From Photobacterium swingsii (GTDB taxonomy: Bacteria; Pseudomonadota; Gammaproteobacteria; Enterobacterales; Vibrionaceae), in NCBI RefSeq assembly GCF_024346715.1, contig NZ_AP024852.1, positions 2,790,001 through 2,854,000 on the forward strand: a stretch of DNA of 64,000 nt, written 5' to 3'. Positions 37,479 through 47,300 of the stretch are shown in pieces; the first letter of the stretch is position 1, and the number at the start of each line of letters is the position of its first letter. The notes under the pieces were generated by a model that ran no database searches, was not told the DNA's origin, and was given only the letters and a program-made list of their open reading frames with translations. The position numbers were made by a program, and so were the translations under genes.

Positions 37479-38546
37479 TTAACCACGTACATAAGACTTA
37501 TGTACGAACTCAGAGGTAGCGCATTGCAATACACCGCCGTAACCCAATTCAAAGGTCACCACGCTGCCAATTTGGTAGTCAGCCTCACAGTCTGTGAGAT
37601 CTAAGATAAGGTGGTCACTACTACCACCAACCACAGTGATACGGCTATCACTTGGAATGATCTGATCGATATCGACATCCTGACGGCCAATGGCACATAA
37701 GCCGCGACAACGGATACCACGATCAACAAACTCAGGTGTATTACCGAACGCATCAAGTGCTGTAGAGAGTGTGGGAACGGAAGGTTTGTGTTTGATTTCA
37801 ATCAGTTCAGCATGCAGATGGATGGCATCTTGCTGAGTGTGCGGAACGGGCTCGTCGTTAAGGCCAATCCCCATGATCACGGATGCGCCAAGGCGGAGTT
37901 GATTCACTTGCGATGGCATCTCTTTTGCCATCATTAAAGTTAATCCCGCTGAGCTTGCGCCTGAAATAACAGATAACTTAATGTCGTATTTGGATTCAAT
38001 TTTCTCAGCGAGCGCAACCAAGTGGTTTTGATTCTCTGCACTTGGTGCCACGCCACCATAACAGGCTAAGTTACTCCCTAACCCTATTAATTCAAGATTA
38101 GGTAACGACAGAACCAGCTCAGCGAGCCATAAGGTTTCACTTTCATCAAAGCAACCTTCTCGTAAATCCCCCAAATCATGCATGAGTACCACACGGTGCT
38201 GCTTGTTAGCTTTAACAGCCGCTTCTGACAAAGCGCACAACACGGTAGATTCAGAATTCAGAGAAATATCCGCCAGCTCCACCACCTCATCCACTTCCGA
38301 AAATGACGGTAGCCGAATTAGCATTTTCTCGACAGGTAAGTGCTGATAACGAGCAAGGTTTTTGAGCCGAGCATCACCCAGAATTTCAATACCACCAGCT
38401 ACCATAGCTTGTGCTAATTCGGGTGCACCGAGTAATAGTTTGGTCACGCCGACAGGCTTAATACCGTAGTCTTTACAAGACTTCACCATATTGACGGCAT
38501 TTGACTCAATCGTATCGAGATTAATGGATAGTTGTGGGTACTGCAT
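37479..38546 (-). CDS. PLP-dependent ornithine/alanine-type racemase
   Basis: This is a 355-residue fold-type III PLP enzyme. The lysine expected to bind PLP is Lys36 in KPVGVTKLLLG; other marks are GDARLKNLARY, ADISLNSESTV, VVLMHDLGDLREGCFD, GASSAGLTLM and NQLRLGASVIMG. The pattern, including the LGDLREG segment, resembles ornithine racemase (Orr) and related single-domain amino acid racemases rather than classic Alr, because the usual C-terminal Alr domain is short. It probably forms a transcription unit with the YfcC transporter downstream. Substrate is not proven. Confidence 0.82.
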   Translation of the reverse strand: MQYPQLSINLDTIESNAVNMVKSCKDYGIKPVGVTKLLLGAPELAQAMVAGGIEILGDARLKNLARYQHLPVEKMLIRLPSFSEVDEVVELADISLNSESTVLCALSEAAVKANKQHRVVLMHDLGDLREGCFDESETLWLAELVLSLPNLELIGLGSNLACYGGVAPSAENQNHLVALAEKIESKYDIKLSVISGASSAGLTLMMAKEMPSQVNQLRLGASVIMGIGLNDEPVPHTQQDAIHLHAELIEIKHKPSVPTLSTALDAFGNTPEFVDRGIRCRGLCAIGRQDVDIDQIIPSDSRITVVGGSSDHLILDLTDCEADYQIGSVVTFELGYGGVLQCATSEFVHKSYVRG

Positions 38547-38682
38547 ATTTCATCCTGTTAATAGTACAACGCCTTGGTGCTATTAACCGAAATTCACCCT
38601 CTTGTTAAAATAGTTAGTTTGTCATGTTTACATGCCAATTAAATAAAACAACAATTTCGATGCGTAATTATATTTCAAAAAC

Positions 38683-38715
38683 AAAAAAGCCAGCTGAAAT
38701 ATTTTTCAACTGGCC
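38683..38715 (-). terminator. Terminator after the LysR regulator gene
   Basis: GCCAGCTGAAA pairs with TTTCAACTGGC (one mismatch); on the minus strand it is followed by T6. It separates the LysR gene from the racemase-transporter operon on the same strand. Confidence 0.85.
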
Positions 38716-38803
38716 AGGATATATTTTCACGTATTCCATTCATCAATGATGATAATCACAGCAGGGATATCCTTGCCACTACATCACCTTAATGATTACC
38801 TGC

Positions 38804-39736
38804 TTAGTTCAATGACAACTCTGCCATCACACTTTTTATATCATGAGACTTTTTCAAATCATTCACTAATGCTTTCGACGCCAACGATAAGTCATGTTGC
38901 TCATTAGTGGTTAAGTAAAAGTGGGTCGAATAAGCAAGCTCTTCCACCACAGGGACTTTAACCATCATCCCTTTTTGTAGCCAAATATCGGCATAATGAT
39001 CAGGTAAATACCCCATAAAACGCCCTGATAAAATCAAATGCGCTGTGGCTTCCATGTTTGGTGCGTAGGCCGTGCAGCAAGCCGCCATCACCTCACTCAT
39101 AGGTGTAATATGATGGGCAAGTCCTCGTTCAACCAGGGCATTATTTTGGATATCTTCGAGGCTTGCAGGGCGTTGAATATCAAGAATGGCATGTTGCGGC
39201 ACACAGTATAAACTTTGTTTTTCTTCAAAGAGATAGTGGTAGTCTAGCCCACTTTTTTTGACTTCCGATGAGGTGATGCCAATATCAAACTTATCCTCTA
39301 GTAACCCTTTTTCAATCTGGTAAGAATCCGCGATCGCGCAATCAATCCGCACTTGCGGATGTTTATCGACAAATGACGCGATCGCGGCAGAAATCAAGCA
39401 ATCAGGATTAGTGACTAAGTTATCTACCATACCAAACTGAATGTTACCGCAAGACACACTGCGTATATTATCTATCTGCTTTTGAAACACATCAATTTGG
39501 CCAAACAGCTGACGGCTCATTTCATAGACTTTCAGCCCATCAGGGGTCAATTTAAAACCACTGCGTCCTCGATGGCACAGCGTCATCCCTAAGCGTGTTT
39601 CTAAATCATTCATTTTTTTACTGATACTTGATTGATGCATATTGAGCTGATATTGCGCGGCTGAAAACCCGTCACTCTCAACAATAATAAGAAAAAGCTG
39701 CAATAATCGAATATCTATATCATCAATTTTTTTCAT
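38804..39736 (-). CDS. LysR family transcriptional regulator
   Basis: This is a 310-residue regulator. The N-terminal winged helix-turn-helix is clear (RLLQLFLIIVESDGFSAAQ, SSISKKMNDLETRLGMTLCHR, FKLTPDGLKVYE); the rest is a periplasmic-binding-protein-like effector domain. It lies upstream of the racemase-YfcC operon on the same strand, about 260 bp away and separated by a terminator, so control of that operon is possible but not shown. The helix-turn-helix reads QLNMHQSSISKKM instead of the usual A-L-x2-S/T-Q-x-A-v-S pattern, a modest divergence. Confidence 0.92.
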   Translation of the reverse strand: MKKIDDIDIRLLQLFLIIVESDGFSAAQYQLNMHQSSISKKMNDLETRLGMTLCHRGRSGFKLTPDGLKVYEMSRQLFGQIDVFQKQIDNIRSVSCGNIQFGMVDNLVTNPDCLISAAIASFVDKHPQVRIDCAIADSYQIEKGLLEDKFDIGITSSEVKKSGLDYHYLFEEKQSLYCVPQHAILDIQRPASLEDIQNNALVERGLAHHITPMSEVMAACCTAYAPNMEATAHLILSGRFMGYLPDHYADIWLQKGMMVKVPVVEELAYSTHFYLTTNEQHDLSLASKALVNDLKKSHDIKSVMAELSLN

Positions 39737-39941
39737 TATAATTATTCACTCTCATTGATTTAGTGCATTAACCCCTCTAAATCAATTATTCAAACCAAAC
39801 TGCCTGTTCAAGAATGTGCGTTATTATAATGCGCTCGATAAATTATAATGCGAAGCGAGTAAGGCTTTTATTATCTGGGGCATTACTCACTTCAATAATG
39901 TTTACTATGATTTAAAACATTGAATAAGATCACAGTAATAT

Positions 39942-40901
39942 TTACATCTCACGACCATGTAATGATAATAAATCTAATTCAGGTCCAAGTGGAATAATCC
40001 GAGTCGGGTTTATTGTGCTGTGACTAGCATAGTAATGACGCTTAATATGATAAAAATCGACGGTATCTGCGATCTGATCGTGTTGATACAGTTCTTTTAG
40101 ATAACCCGATAAATGCGCATAATCCGCAATCCGTTGGCGATTACATTTGAAATGGCCGACATACACAGCATCAAATCGGATCAAGGTGGTGAATAAGCGC
40201 CAATCGGCCTCTGTAATACTGTCACCCGCTAGGTAACGATGGGTAGATAGATGATGGTCAACACGATCCAGAGCGGTAAATAAACCGTCAAACGCCTCTT
40301 CATATGCGGCTTGTGTTGTTGCAAATCCGCAGCGGTAAACCCCGTTATTAATCGTTGGGTAGATAAAATCATTCCACTCATCAATCGCTGTCGCTAAGTG
40401 ATAAGGGTAATAATCGTCATTGTTCCCAGTTAACGCATCAAAAGCTTGGTTAAACATGCGAATAATTTCAGCGGACTCGTTACTGACAATCGTTTGGGTC
40501 TGCTTATCCCACAGTACGGGCACTGTCACTCGGCCGGTGTAATCAGGCTTCGCTTTACTATAAAGCTGGTGCAGATACATAAGGCCATAATTCGGCTCAG
40601 GCTCATCAAATACCCAACCTTCGGTCAACATATCTGGACTCACTACAGTGACACCTATGTGCTCTTCTAGCTGCTTAAGCTGTCTGAAAATCAAGGTTCG
40701 GTGCGCCCATGGACAAGCCAACGACACATAGAGGTGATAACGGCCTGATTCGGCCTTAAATCCACGCTGCCCTTGCGGACCAGCTTCACCATCTGCAGTC
40801 ACCCAATCACGAAAACCTGCATCTTCACGTACAAATTTGCCATCATTTTCTTTGGTGTCATACCAAATATCATGCCAAACACCCTTCACCAACTTTCCCA
40901 T
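39942..40901 (-). CDS. Glutathionyl-hydroquinone reductase (Xi-class GST, YqjG-like)
   Basis: This is a 319-residue protein with a thioredoxin-like N-terminal domain and helical C-terminal domain. The catalytic cysteine is Cys63 in SLACPWAHRTLI; other marks are TVPVLWDKQTQTIVSNESAEIIRMFN, INNGVYRCGFATTQ, YLAGDSITEADWRLFTTLIRFDAVYVGHFKCN and HINPT-like STINPTRIIPLGP. Family members reduce glutathionyl-hydroquinones with GSH in the cytoplasm. It stands alone; no terminator with a T-run was recognised behind it. Confidence 0.93.
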   Translation of the reverse strand: MGKLVKGVWHDIWYDTKENDGKFVREDAGFRDWVTADGEAGPQGQRGFKAESGRYHLYVSLACPWAHRTLIFRQLKQLEEHIGVTVVSPDMLTEGWVFDEPEPNYGLMYLHQLYSKAKPDYTGRVTVPVLWDKQTQTIVSNESAEIIRMFNQAFDALTGNNDDYYPYHLATAIDEWNDFIYPTINNGVYRCGFATTQAAYEEAFDGLFTALDRVDHHLSTHRYLAGDSITEADWRLFTTLIRFDAVYVGHFKCNRQRIADYAHLSGYLKELYQHDQIADTVDFYHIKRHYYASHSTINPTRIIPLGPELDLLSLHGREM

Positions 40902-41245
40902 CTTACTCGTCCTTTCTGGCCTGAATATGCTCTAAGTATAGGAAGTCATTACTGTTAAGTCGGTAGAACAATTTAAACCAAGATCATCAAAATTTCTGAT
41001 GAAACCTGTAATAGGAAAATGGGTGTTCTTGGAAGAAACGATGAAAGCTATCTTCGCACAAACGATAAAAACAATGCAGAGAGCAACAGTACCTATTGCA
41101 AATAAATCACTCATAAATCAGACGATGTAGCGCAATTTTCTAATATCCCTATTTTGACTCTGTGGTAAATCTATAAAGGTCTGATACCATCGGGAGATAA
41201 TACTCGTTAAATCGAGTCTGTGGATTTTGCTAGGTAGGAAAAACA
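40902..41245. other. Intergenic region between the glutathionyl-hydroquinone reductase gene and xthA
   Basis: These 344 bp hold the divergent promoters of both genes. A 60-codon minus-strand reading frame (40932-41114) with a hydrophobic start exists but lacks a ribosome-binding site and is not called. Nothing else was seen. Confidence 0.5.
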
Positions 41246-42052
41246 ATGAAAGTCATTTCGTTCAACATTAATGGTTTACGCGCTCGCCTTCATCAATTAC
41301 AAGCCTTAATTGAAAAGCATCAACCTGATGTGATTGGTTTACAAGAAATCAAAGTACACGACGAAGCTTTCCCGTTGGCGGATGTTGAAGCCATGGGCTA
41401 CAAAGTTTACCACCATGGTCAAAAAGCCCATTACGGCGTGGCAATGCTGTGTAAGCAAGCGCCTATCTCAGTCCAAAAAGGCTTTCCAACCGACGATGAA
41501 GATGCACAACGCCGCATGATCATGGCGACGTTTGAGCAAGCTGACGGCAAAAAAGTCACCGTACTCAATGGCTATTTCCCACAAGGTGAAAATATTAGCC
41601 ACGAAACCAAATTCCCAGCCAAAGAAAAATTCTATGCTGACTTAATGCACTACTTAAACGATCACCATAGCAATGAAGAAGAAGTGATTGTGATGGGTGA
41701 TATTAATATTAGCCCTGCCGATAATGATATTGGCATTGGCCCGGCAAACGCAAAACGCTGGTTGAAAACCGGTAAGTGTTCTTTCCAGCCCATTGAGCGC
41801 GAGTGGCTAAAAACACTAATGGATTGGGGCTTTGTTGATACTTTCCGTCAACTACACCCAGATACCAACGATAAGTACTCATGGTTCGATTACCGTTCAA
41901 AAGGCTTTGTTGATAACCGCGGCCTACGCATTGACGTGATTCTAGCAACGCCATCATTGGCTGAGCGCTGTGTAGAAGCAGATGTTGATTACGAGTTGCG
42001 TGGCATTGAGAAACCTTCTGATCACGCGCCAATTTGGTCTACTTTTAGCTGA
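41246..42052 (+). CDS. xthA: Exodeoxyribonuclease III
   Basis: This is a 268-residue endonuclease/exonuclease/phosphatase-fold enzyme. The catalytic residues are visible in [41 protein letters not shown] and the C-terminal [10 protein letters not shown] and [10 protein letters not shown] (Asp-His pair). It acts as the 3'-5' exonuclease and AP endonuclease in base-excision repair. Length and motifs are typical. GGTAGGAAAAACA precedes the ATG and supplies the ribosome-binding site. Confidence 0.97.
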   Translation: MKVISFNINGLRARLHQLQALIEKHQPDVIGLQEIKVHDEAFPLADVEAMGYKVYHHGQKAHYGVAMLCKQAPISVQKGFPTDDEDAQRRMIMATFEQADGKKVTVLNGYFPQGENISHETKFPAKEKFYADLMHYLNDHHSNEEEVIVMGDINISPADNDIGIGPANAKRWLKTGKCSFQPIEREWLKTLMDWGFVDTFRQLHPDTNDKYSWFDYRSKGFVDNRGLRIDVILATPSLAERCVEADVDYELRGIEKPSDHAPIWSTFS

Positions 42053-42098
42053 TTATTGACTCAATAGAGCTATTGCGCGTATGTTCATCCCTTCAATC

Positions 42099-42138
42099 TG
42101 GCTTATTGACGGAATAGACAGTCGTAAACAATAAGCCA
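42099..42138. repeat. Inverted repeat TGGCTTATTG/CAATAAGCCA between xthA and grxB
   Basis: Ten-bp arms with a 20-nt loop and no T-run. It may be a weak terminator or an mRNA-end stabiliser for xthA. Confidence 0.5.
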
Positions 42139-42157
42139 TCACTAACAAGGAAATGCT

Positions 42158-42811
42158 ATGAAACTGTTCGTTTTTGATCACTGTCCGTTTTGTATTAAAG
42201 CGATGATGGTCGCTGGGCTGAAAAAAATCGACCTTGAGATCGTCTACTTACAAAACCACGATATTAATGCACGTATCGAGAAAGTAGGTGAAAACCTCGT
42301 GCCTATCCTGCAAAAAGAGGATGGCAGTTTCATGGCTGAAAGTTTAGATATCGTAATCCATCTTGATGCCCTTGATGGCAATCCTTTACTGCTTGCCAAT
42401 AAGCACAAAGAAGATATTGCACGTTATCTTGATGCCGCTGGGCCTTTTAGCTCGCGTTTACTTTACCCACGTTGGTTGATGATTGATTTACCTGAGTTCC
42501 AATGCCAAGAAGCGAAAGATTGGTTCATCGCTAAAAAATCAAAAATGATTGAGCAAGACTTTGATGATGCCTTTGCCCGTAGCGAAGAGTATTTAGATGG
42601 CCTAAACCAAGCATTGGCTGAGCACCTGAACTGGGTACGATTACCGTCTGAGCGCAATAACGAATTAGCGTGTGATGATGTCAATCTGTTCCCGTTCTTA
42701 CGCAACTTAACCGTGATTAAGGGTGTCGACTTCCCAAGCCATGTTCGCAAGTACATCGATGAAGTGGCGGCACTAACAGGCATCAGCTTGTACGATGATG
42801 TGGCTGTATAA
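42158..42811 (+). CDS. grxB: Glutaredoxin 2
   Basis: This is a 217-residue atypical glutaredoxin with a GST-like fold. The active site is CPFC in FDHCPFCIKAMM (residues 9-12); LVPILQKEDGSFMAESLDIV matches the cis-Pro/GSH-binding part; LFPFLRNLTVIKGVDFPSHVRKYI is the conserved C-terminal helix region. It reduces protein and small-molecule disulfides with GSH in the cytoplasm. It stands about 105 bp after xthA; the spacer has only a weak inverted repeat, so co-transcription is possible. A canonical terminator and repeats follow. Confidence 0.95.
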   Translation: MKLFVFDHCPFCIKAMMVAGLKKIDLEIVYLQNHDINARIEKVGENLVPILQKEDGSFMAESLDIVIHLDALDGNPLLLANKHKEDIARYLDAAGPFSSRLLYPRWLMIDLPEFQCQEAKDWFIAKKSKMIEQDFDDAFARSEEYLDGLNQALAEHLNWVRLPSERNNELACDDVNLFPFLRNLTVIKGVDFPSHVRKYIDEVAALTGISLYDDVAV

Positions 42812-42820
42812 ATCATAAAT

Positions 42821-42855
42821 CACGAGCCACGAGCCACGAGCCACGAGCCACGAGC
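42821..42855 (+). repeat. Tandem repeat (CACGAGC)x5
   Basis: Five exact 7-bp copies begin 10 bp after the grxB stop, between the gene and its terminator; non-coding. Confidence 0.95.
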
Positions 42856-42884
42856 TAAGCCGAACACGTAAACAGACAAAAACT

Positions 42885-42914
42885 AAAACGGTGAACACTA
42901 TGTTCACCGTTTTT
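42885..42914. terminator. Terminator after grxB
   Basis: AAAACGGTGAACA/TGTTCACCGTTTTT is a perfect stem with a 3-nt loop. The A-run on the left lets it also serve the convergent outer-membrane protein gene. Confidence 0.92.
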
Positions 42915-42922
42915 ATTTCAAC

Positions 42923-42975
42923 GCCATTTCAAAGCAAGGCCATTTCAAAGCAAGGCCATTTCAAAGCAAGGCCAT
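42923..42975 (+). repeat. Tandem repeat (GCCATTTCAAAGCAAG)x3 plus GCCAT
   Basis: Three exact 16-bp copies directly follow the grxB terminator. Confidence 0.95.
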
Positions 42976-43031
42976 ATAAGCCTGAAACAGTTAATACGCT
43001 TGAAGCAAGCGAAATATAGCTCGCCCTCCCC

Positions 43032-44204
43032 TTACCAAGCGCTACCAAATTGAATATAAGTGGCCCACTCATCAGGTCCTTTGGCAACATCAATACCCGC
43101 TTTAAAGCCTAACTGACGCGCGACTAAGTAGCGAAAGCCCCCACCATAGGTTTGATGGATCTTCTCATCCGTATTTTGCGAACGGCTATCTTTCACTTGC
43201 CCTACGCCTGCAAAGCCGAGCAATGTCCAACGACTATCCAAGGCATAATTTACCTGCACTTCAGCTAATCCCATATCATCACCTTGGTAACGCATCGCAG
43301 GAATACCTCGTAAATCAATAAATGGCTTGGCATAAAAAGGTGCCTCTCCATCTATCGATTTTACATCGGCACGCACAGCCACAGTCCATTGACCATTAAT
43401 CGGTTGGTAATGGTTGATATAAGCTTGATACTCGGTGTAATTAAAATCACTGCCGATATGCTTATCATGGAACGACGTTTTTATTCCCGCTTTCGTGCCT
43501 TCATCCGGTGAAAACTGGTTGTTGCGGTTATCGTACATGAACTTGATTGCAACACTGGCATCTTGCCCTTTACCGCTTAAGGTCGCAGGTAATACCCCTA
43601 CGAGTGCTTTGGGTGTCGCAAAGCTCACGTCTGATCGCATCAAGGTATAATCGGCCCCAAGAAAAAAGTTGGTATCTTGAATACGCGCGTCGAGATTTTG
43701 AAAGAAATATAAACCACCAATATCGTAATCATATGCTTCTGATTGCGCTTCCGGGTAATATTTCAGATTGAATTTTGCGCCAAACAGCCCACCTAAGTAA
43801 CGCACACGATCATTCATCCAATTGCCTGAATGAAAGACCCCAGCTAGCTTACTGCCATTTGATGTCGCTAACCCCACAACCCCAGTCACGCTCGGCGGAA
43901 TATCTGACACACTTTCAATGTCGGCTTGGCGTTTGGCTTTTTGCTCATCCGTTTCATGGAAAAATAGCAGTGCCGCTCCACCACCCACACCCACGCTGGG
44001 ATCCGTCACCATCAGCGGGACAGGCATAAAACCATGAGCATTATTAAGAATCCACTGGCTGGCATCAAGACGGCCATCTAATGGATCAATAAACTCATCA
44101 AAACCAGCTGTTGCTACTGTACTTGTGCCCAACAAGGTACCTATAGCAAGTACACGGATCGCAAGCGCACTGATATTCAGTGATAACACTTTCTTGGATA
44201 TCAT
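43032..44204 (-). CDS. BamA-superfamily (surface antigen D15-like) outer-membrane barrel protein
   Basis: This is a 390-residue protein with an N-terminal signal peptide (cleavage near ATAGFDEF, residue 33). The mature part reads as a C-terminal 'Bac_surface_Ag' barrel without POTRA domains: VGVGGGAALLFFHET, LKYYPEAQSEAYDYDIGGLYFF, VAIKFMYDNRNNQFSPDEGTKAGIKTSFHDK, PFIDLRGIPAMRYQGDDMGLAEVQVNYAL and HQTYGGGFRYLVARQLGFKAGIDVAKGPDEWATYIQFGSAW. The R-G-I-P segment resembles the conserved VRGY/F loop of the superfamily. It ends in Trp. Role unknown; small lipid or ion transport has been suggested for such POTRA-less relatives. Confidence 0.82.
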   Translation of the reverse strand: MISKKVLSLNISALAIRVLAIGTLLGTSTVATAGFDEFIDPLDGRLDASQWILNNAHGFMPVPLMVTDPSVGVGGGAALLFFHETDEQKAKRQADIESVSDIPPSVTGVVGLATSNGSKLAGVFHSGNWMNDRVRYLGGLFGAKFNLKYYPEAQSEAYDYDIGGLYFFQNLDARIQDTNFFLGADYTLMRSDVSFATPKALVGVLPATLSGKGQDASVAIKFMYDNRNNQFSPDEGTKAGIKTSFHDKHIGSDFNYTEYQAYINHYQPINGQWTVAVRADVKSIDGEAPFYAKPFIDLRGIPAMRYQGDDMGLAEVQVNYALDSRWTLLGFAGVGQVKDSRSQNTDEKIHQTYGGGFRYLVARQLGFKAGIDVAKGPDEWATYIQFGSAW

Positions 44205-44366
44205 TTTTTAAAACCTGATGATGCACTTCTGTGCGAGTCAATGTTCCTTCCTTTAAACATATAAAGAGTGTGGGCACGGCATTGTCAATGCGTAACTACT
44301 GGCATAATTACACGACCACTATCACCGCGCTCACTATTACCGTGCCCACTGGCGTATTAGATAGGG

Positions 44367-47300
44367 TTATTTTACGTTATCTGTACTGGTATTTATCACG
44401 GCGCTTTCTGTTACCAACTCACTCGGTTGACGATGAAATTTCTCACGTAATGTTTGGAAAACGTAAAAGAACACTGGCACCAGTAGCGTTCCGATAATCG
44501 TCGCTGTCAGCATGCCGCCAAAAGAAGCAAAGCCAATCGCTTTTTGCGCTTGTGCCCCAGCCGAGCTCGCAATCATGAGAGGAGCAACACCAAGGATAAA
44601 AGAGAAGGCTGTCATCAGTAGTGCACGAAAACGCAACTTAGCTGCATTCAACGCGGCATCAAACACGCTGTAACCCCGCTCTTCTCGCAACAACTTGGCA
44701 AACTCGACAATCAAGATGGCATTTCGACTCGCCATCCCGATCAAGAGAATCATCGCGATTTGGGTATACAGGTTGATGTCTCCACCTGTCAGTTTCACCG
44801 CTGCAAAAATACCAATAAGCGCGCTCGGTACCGTCAATAAAATCGATACTGGGGTCAGCCAAGATTCGTACTGGGCAACTAAAAACAAGTAGGTAAAGAT
44901 TAGTGCCAAGCTAAAAGCGATGATTGTCGCATTACCGGCTTTATTCTGCTCAAGCGTTAAACCTGTCCATTCGAAGTTGTAGACGTGTGGTAGCTCGCTA
45001 AGCACGGCCTCCATCGCTTTGATCGCATCACCACTGGTAACACCCGGCGCTGGTACACCATTAATCACAGCAGAGCCCGACACGTTGTAGCGCAACAAGC
45101 TAGTTGGCTTATACACAATCGATGCATTCACCAAGTTACTGACTCGAATCGCTTCACCACTGGCACTGCGCACGTACAAACCTGACAGGTCATCTGCCGA
45201 CTGACGGCTGTCTGCTCGCGCTTGCAGCATCACCTGATAGTTACGGCTATCTAAGGTGTAGTCATTGATATAAACCCCACCAAAGTGGCTATTAATGGTA
45301 TTGACGATGTCACCAAAATCGACACCCATTAAGCTGGCGCGCTCTTCATCAATATCAAGATATAAGTTAGGCGTGGTGACACTAAAGGTTGAGAATGCCG
45401 CTGCAATCTCTGGCTTGTCAGACGCTTTGGCTAAGGTTTCTTGCAACACACGATTAAGTGCTTCAGGACCTTTACCTGCATCATCTTTTAACACCACTTC
45501 AAAACCGTTCACCATGCCAAGGGCTGGAATCGCAGGCATTGAGAAGGCAAAGCCAACCCCATCAGGCAGGGCATCAATCGCAGCTTGGACTTTGGCTAGC
45601 ACAGCATCTTGATGTTGCTCGGCGGTTTTGCGTTGATCCCAGTGCTTCAAGCTTACAACAACCATGCCCACACTAGAGTTGGTCGAGCTATTTAGTAAGT
45701 CATAGCCAGGTACTGTCATCACCAAATCCACCGCAGGATCTTGCTGAATTTGTGCCGCTAATAAATTCATTTCTTCACGAGTACGCTGCAATGATGCCCC
45801 TTCAGGCAATTGCACTGTGGCAAAGAATGCCCCTTGATCTTCATCGGGCAAGAAGCCTGACGGTAGTGTTTTACCTAAGAACGCTAATCCCGCAATCATG
45901 AGCGCGAAAATACCCGCACTGACCACCAGCTTACGGATCAAAAAACTCACGGTAGAAGAAAAACCAGCCGTCAGGCGATCAAAGCCACGGTTGAACCCTT
46001 GTAGAAACGCCGGTGGCTTCATGCCTCGGTGCATTAAAAGTACACACAAAGCAGGCGTCAGTGTCAGCGCGACTATGGTTGAGATCACAACGGAAATGCT
46101 GATCGCAATACCGAACTCGCTATACAAAATACCAGTCATACCCGGCATGGCTAACGTGGGACCAAATACAGCCAACAGCACAGCAGCTGATGCCACACAA
46201 GGGCCCGTCACTTCTGCCATTGCTTCAATCACACACTCTCTGACGGGTTTGTCACTCTCATGCAATAAGCGTTCGACGTTTTCAATCACCACAATAGCGG
46301 CATCCACCACCACCCCGATGGCTAATACTAAGCCAAATAAACTGATGGTATTGATGGTGCTACCCAACATATCCATGACAGCAAAGGTACCGATTAAGCT
46401 CACTGGAATGGCAATGGCAGGAATTAACGTCGCCTGCCATGTTTGTAAGAAAACATAGGTGACTAAAGTCACTAACAGCACCGCAATGATCAGGGTTTCA
46501 TAAACGTTATACAGGCTCACATCGATAAACAGTGTCGAGTCGTATGGCGTCGCCCATGTCATATCCTCAGGGAAACTCTGCTCAAACTCAGCCATGGTAT
46601 CTTTAACTAGACGCGCAACTTCCATTGCATTGGCTGACGGGTCTTGATATACCGCCAGGCCAATAGAGTCTGCATTGTTGATGTAAGCATCGGCCATATA
46701 TTGGTTGGCCCCTAACTCGATATCTGCCACATCTTTGAGGTGGATAATGGTGCCATCAGCATCAGTACGCAGACGAATGTCACCAAATTCTTTTTCACCA
46801 GCTAAACGACCACGGACATTCACCGTATACTGCCAGGCATTGTTACCCACCACGGGCTCGGCACCGACCGTACCCGCAGCACGAACCGCATTTTGGTCGA
46901 CGACAGCAGCAATCACTTCACTTGGGGTAATATCTAATGCATCGAGGCGATCAGGCTTAACCCAAATACGCATCGCATATTCTTTTTCACCCAGTAGGTC
47001 AACTTTGCTGACCCCACTTAAACGCGCTAAACGCTCTTTCACGTTTGAAGAAGCATAGTTCGACAGTGTTAAACCATCATGTGTTCCGTTAGGTGATTGC
47101 AGCGTTAAAATCATCAACATGCTTGGGCTGACTTTTTCAACAAAAACCCCACCGCGTTTGACTTCATCAGGTAACAGCGGCATCGCTGCATTCACACGGT
47201 TCTGAACTAAAGTAGCAGCACGATCAGCATCGAAGCCGACCTCAAAAGTAATATCTAAACTGTAGCTACCATCGTTTGAGCTGTTAGAACGCATATATTG

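Noticed and set aside
40932-41114. 60-codon minus-strand frame with a hydrophobic N-terminal half
   Set aside because: No ribosome-binding site and a position inside a divergent promoter region; a chance frame is more likely than a small membrane protein.
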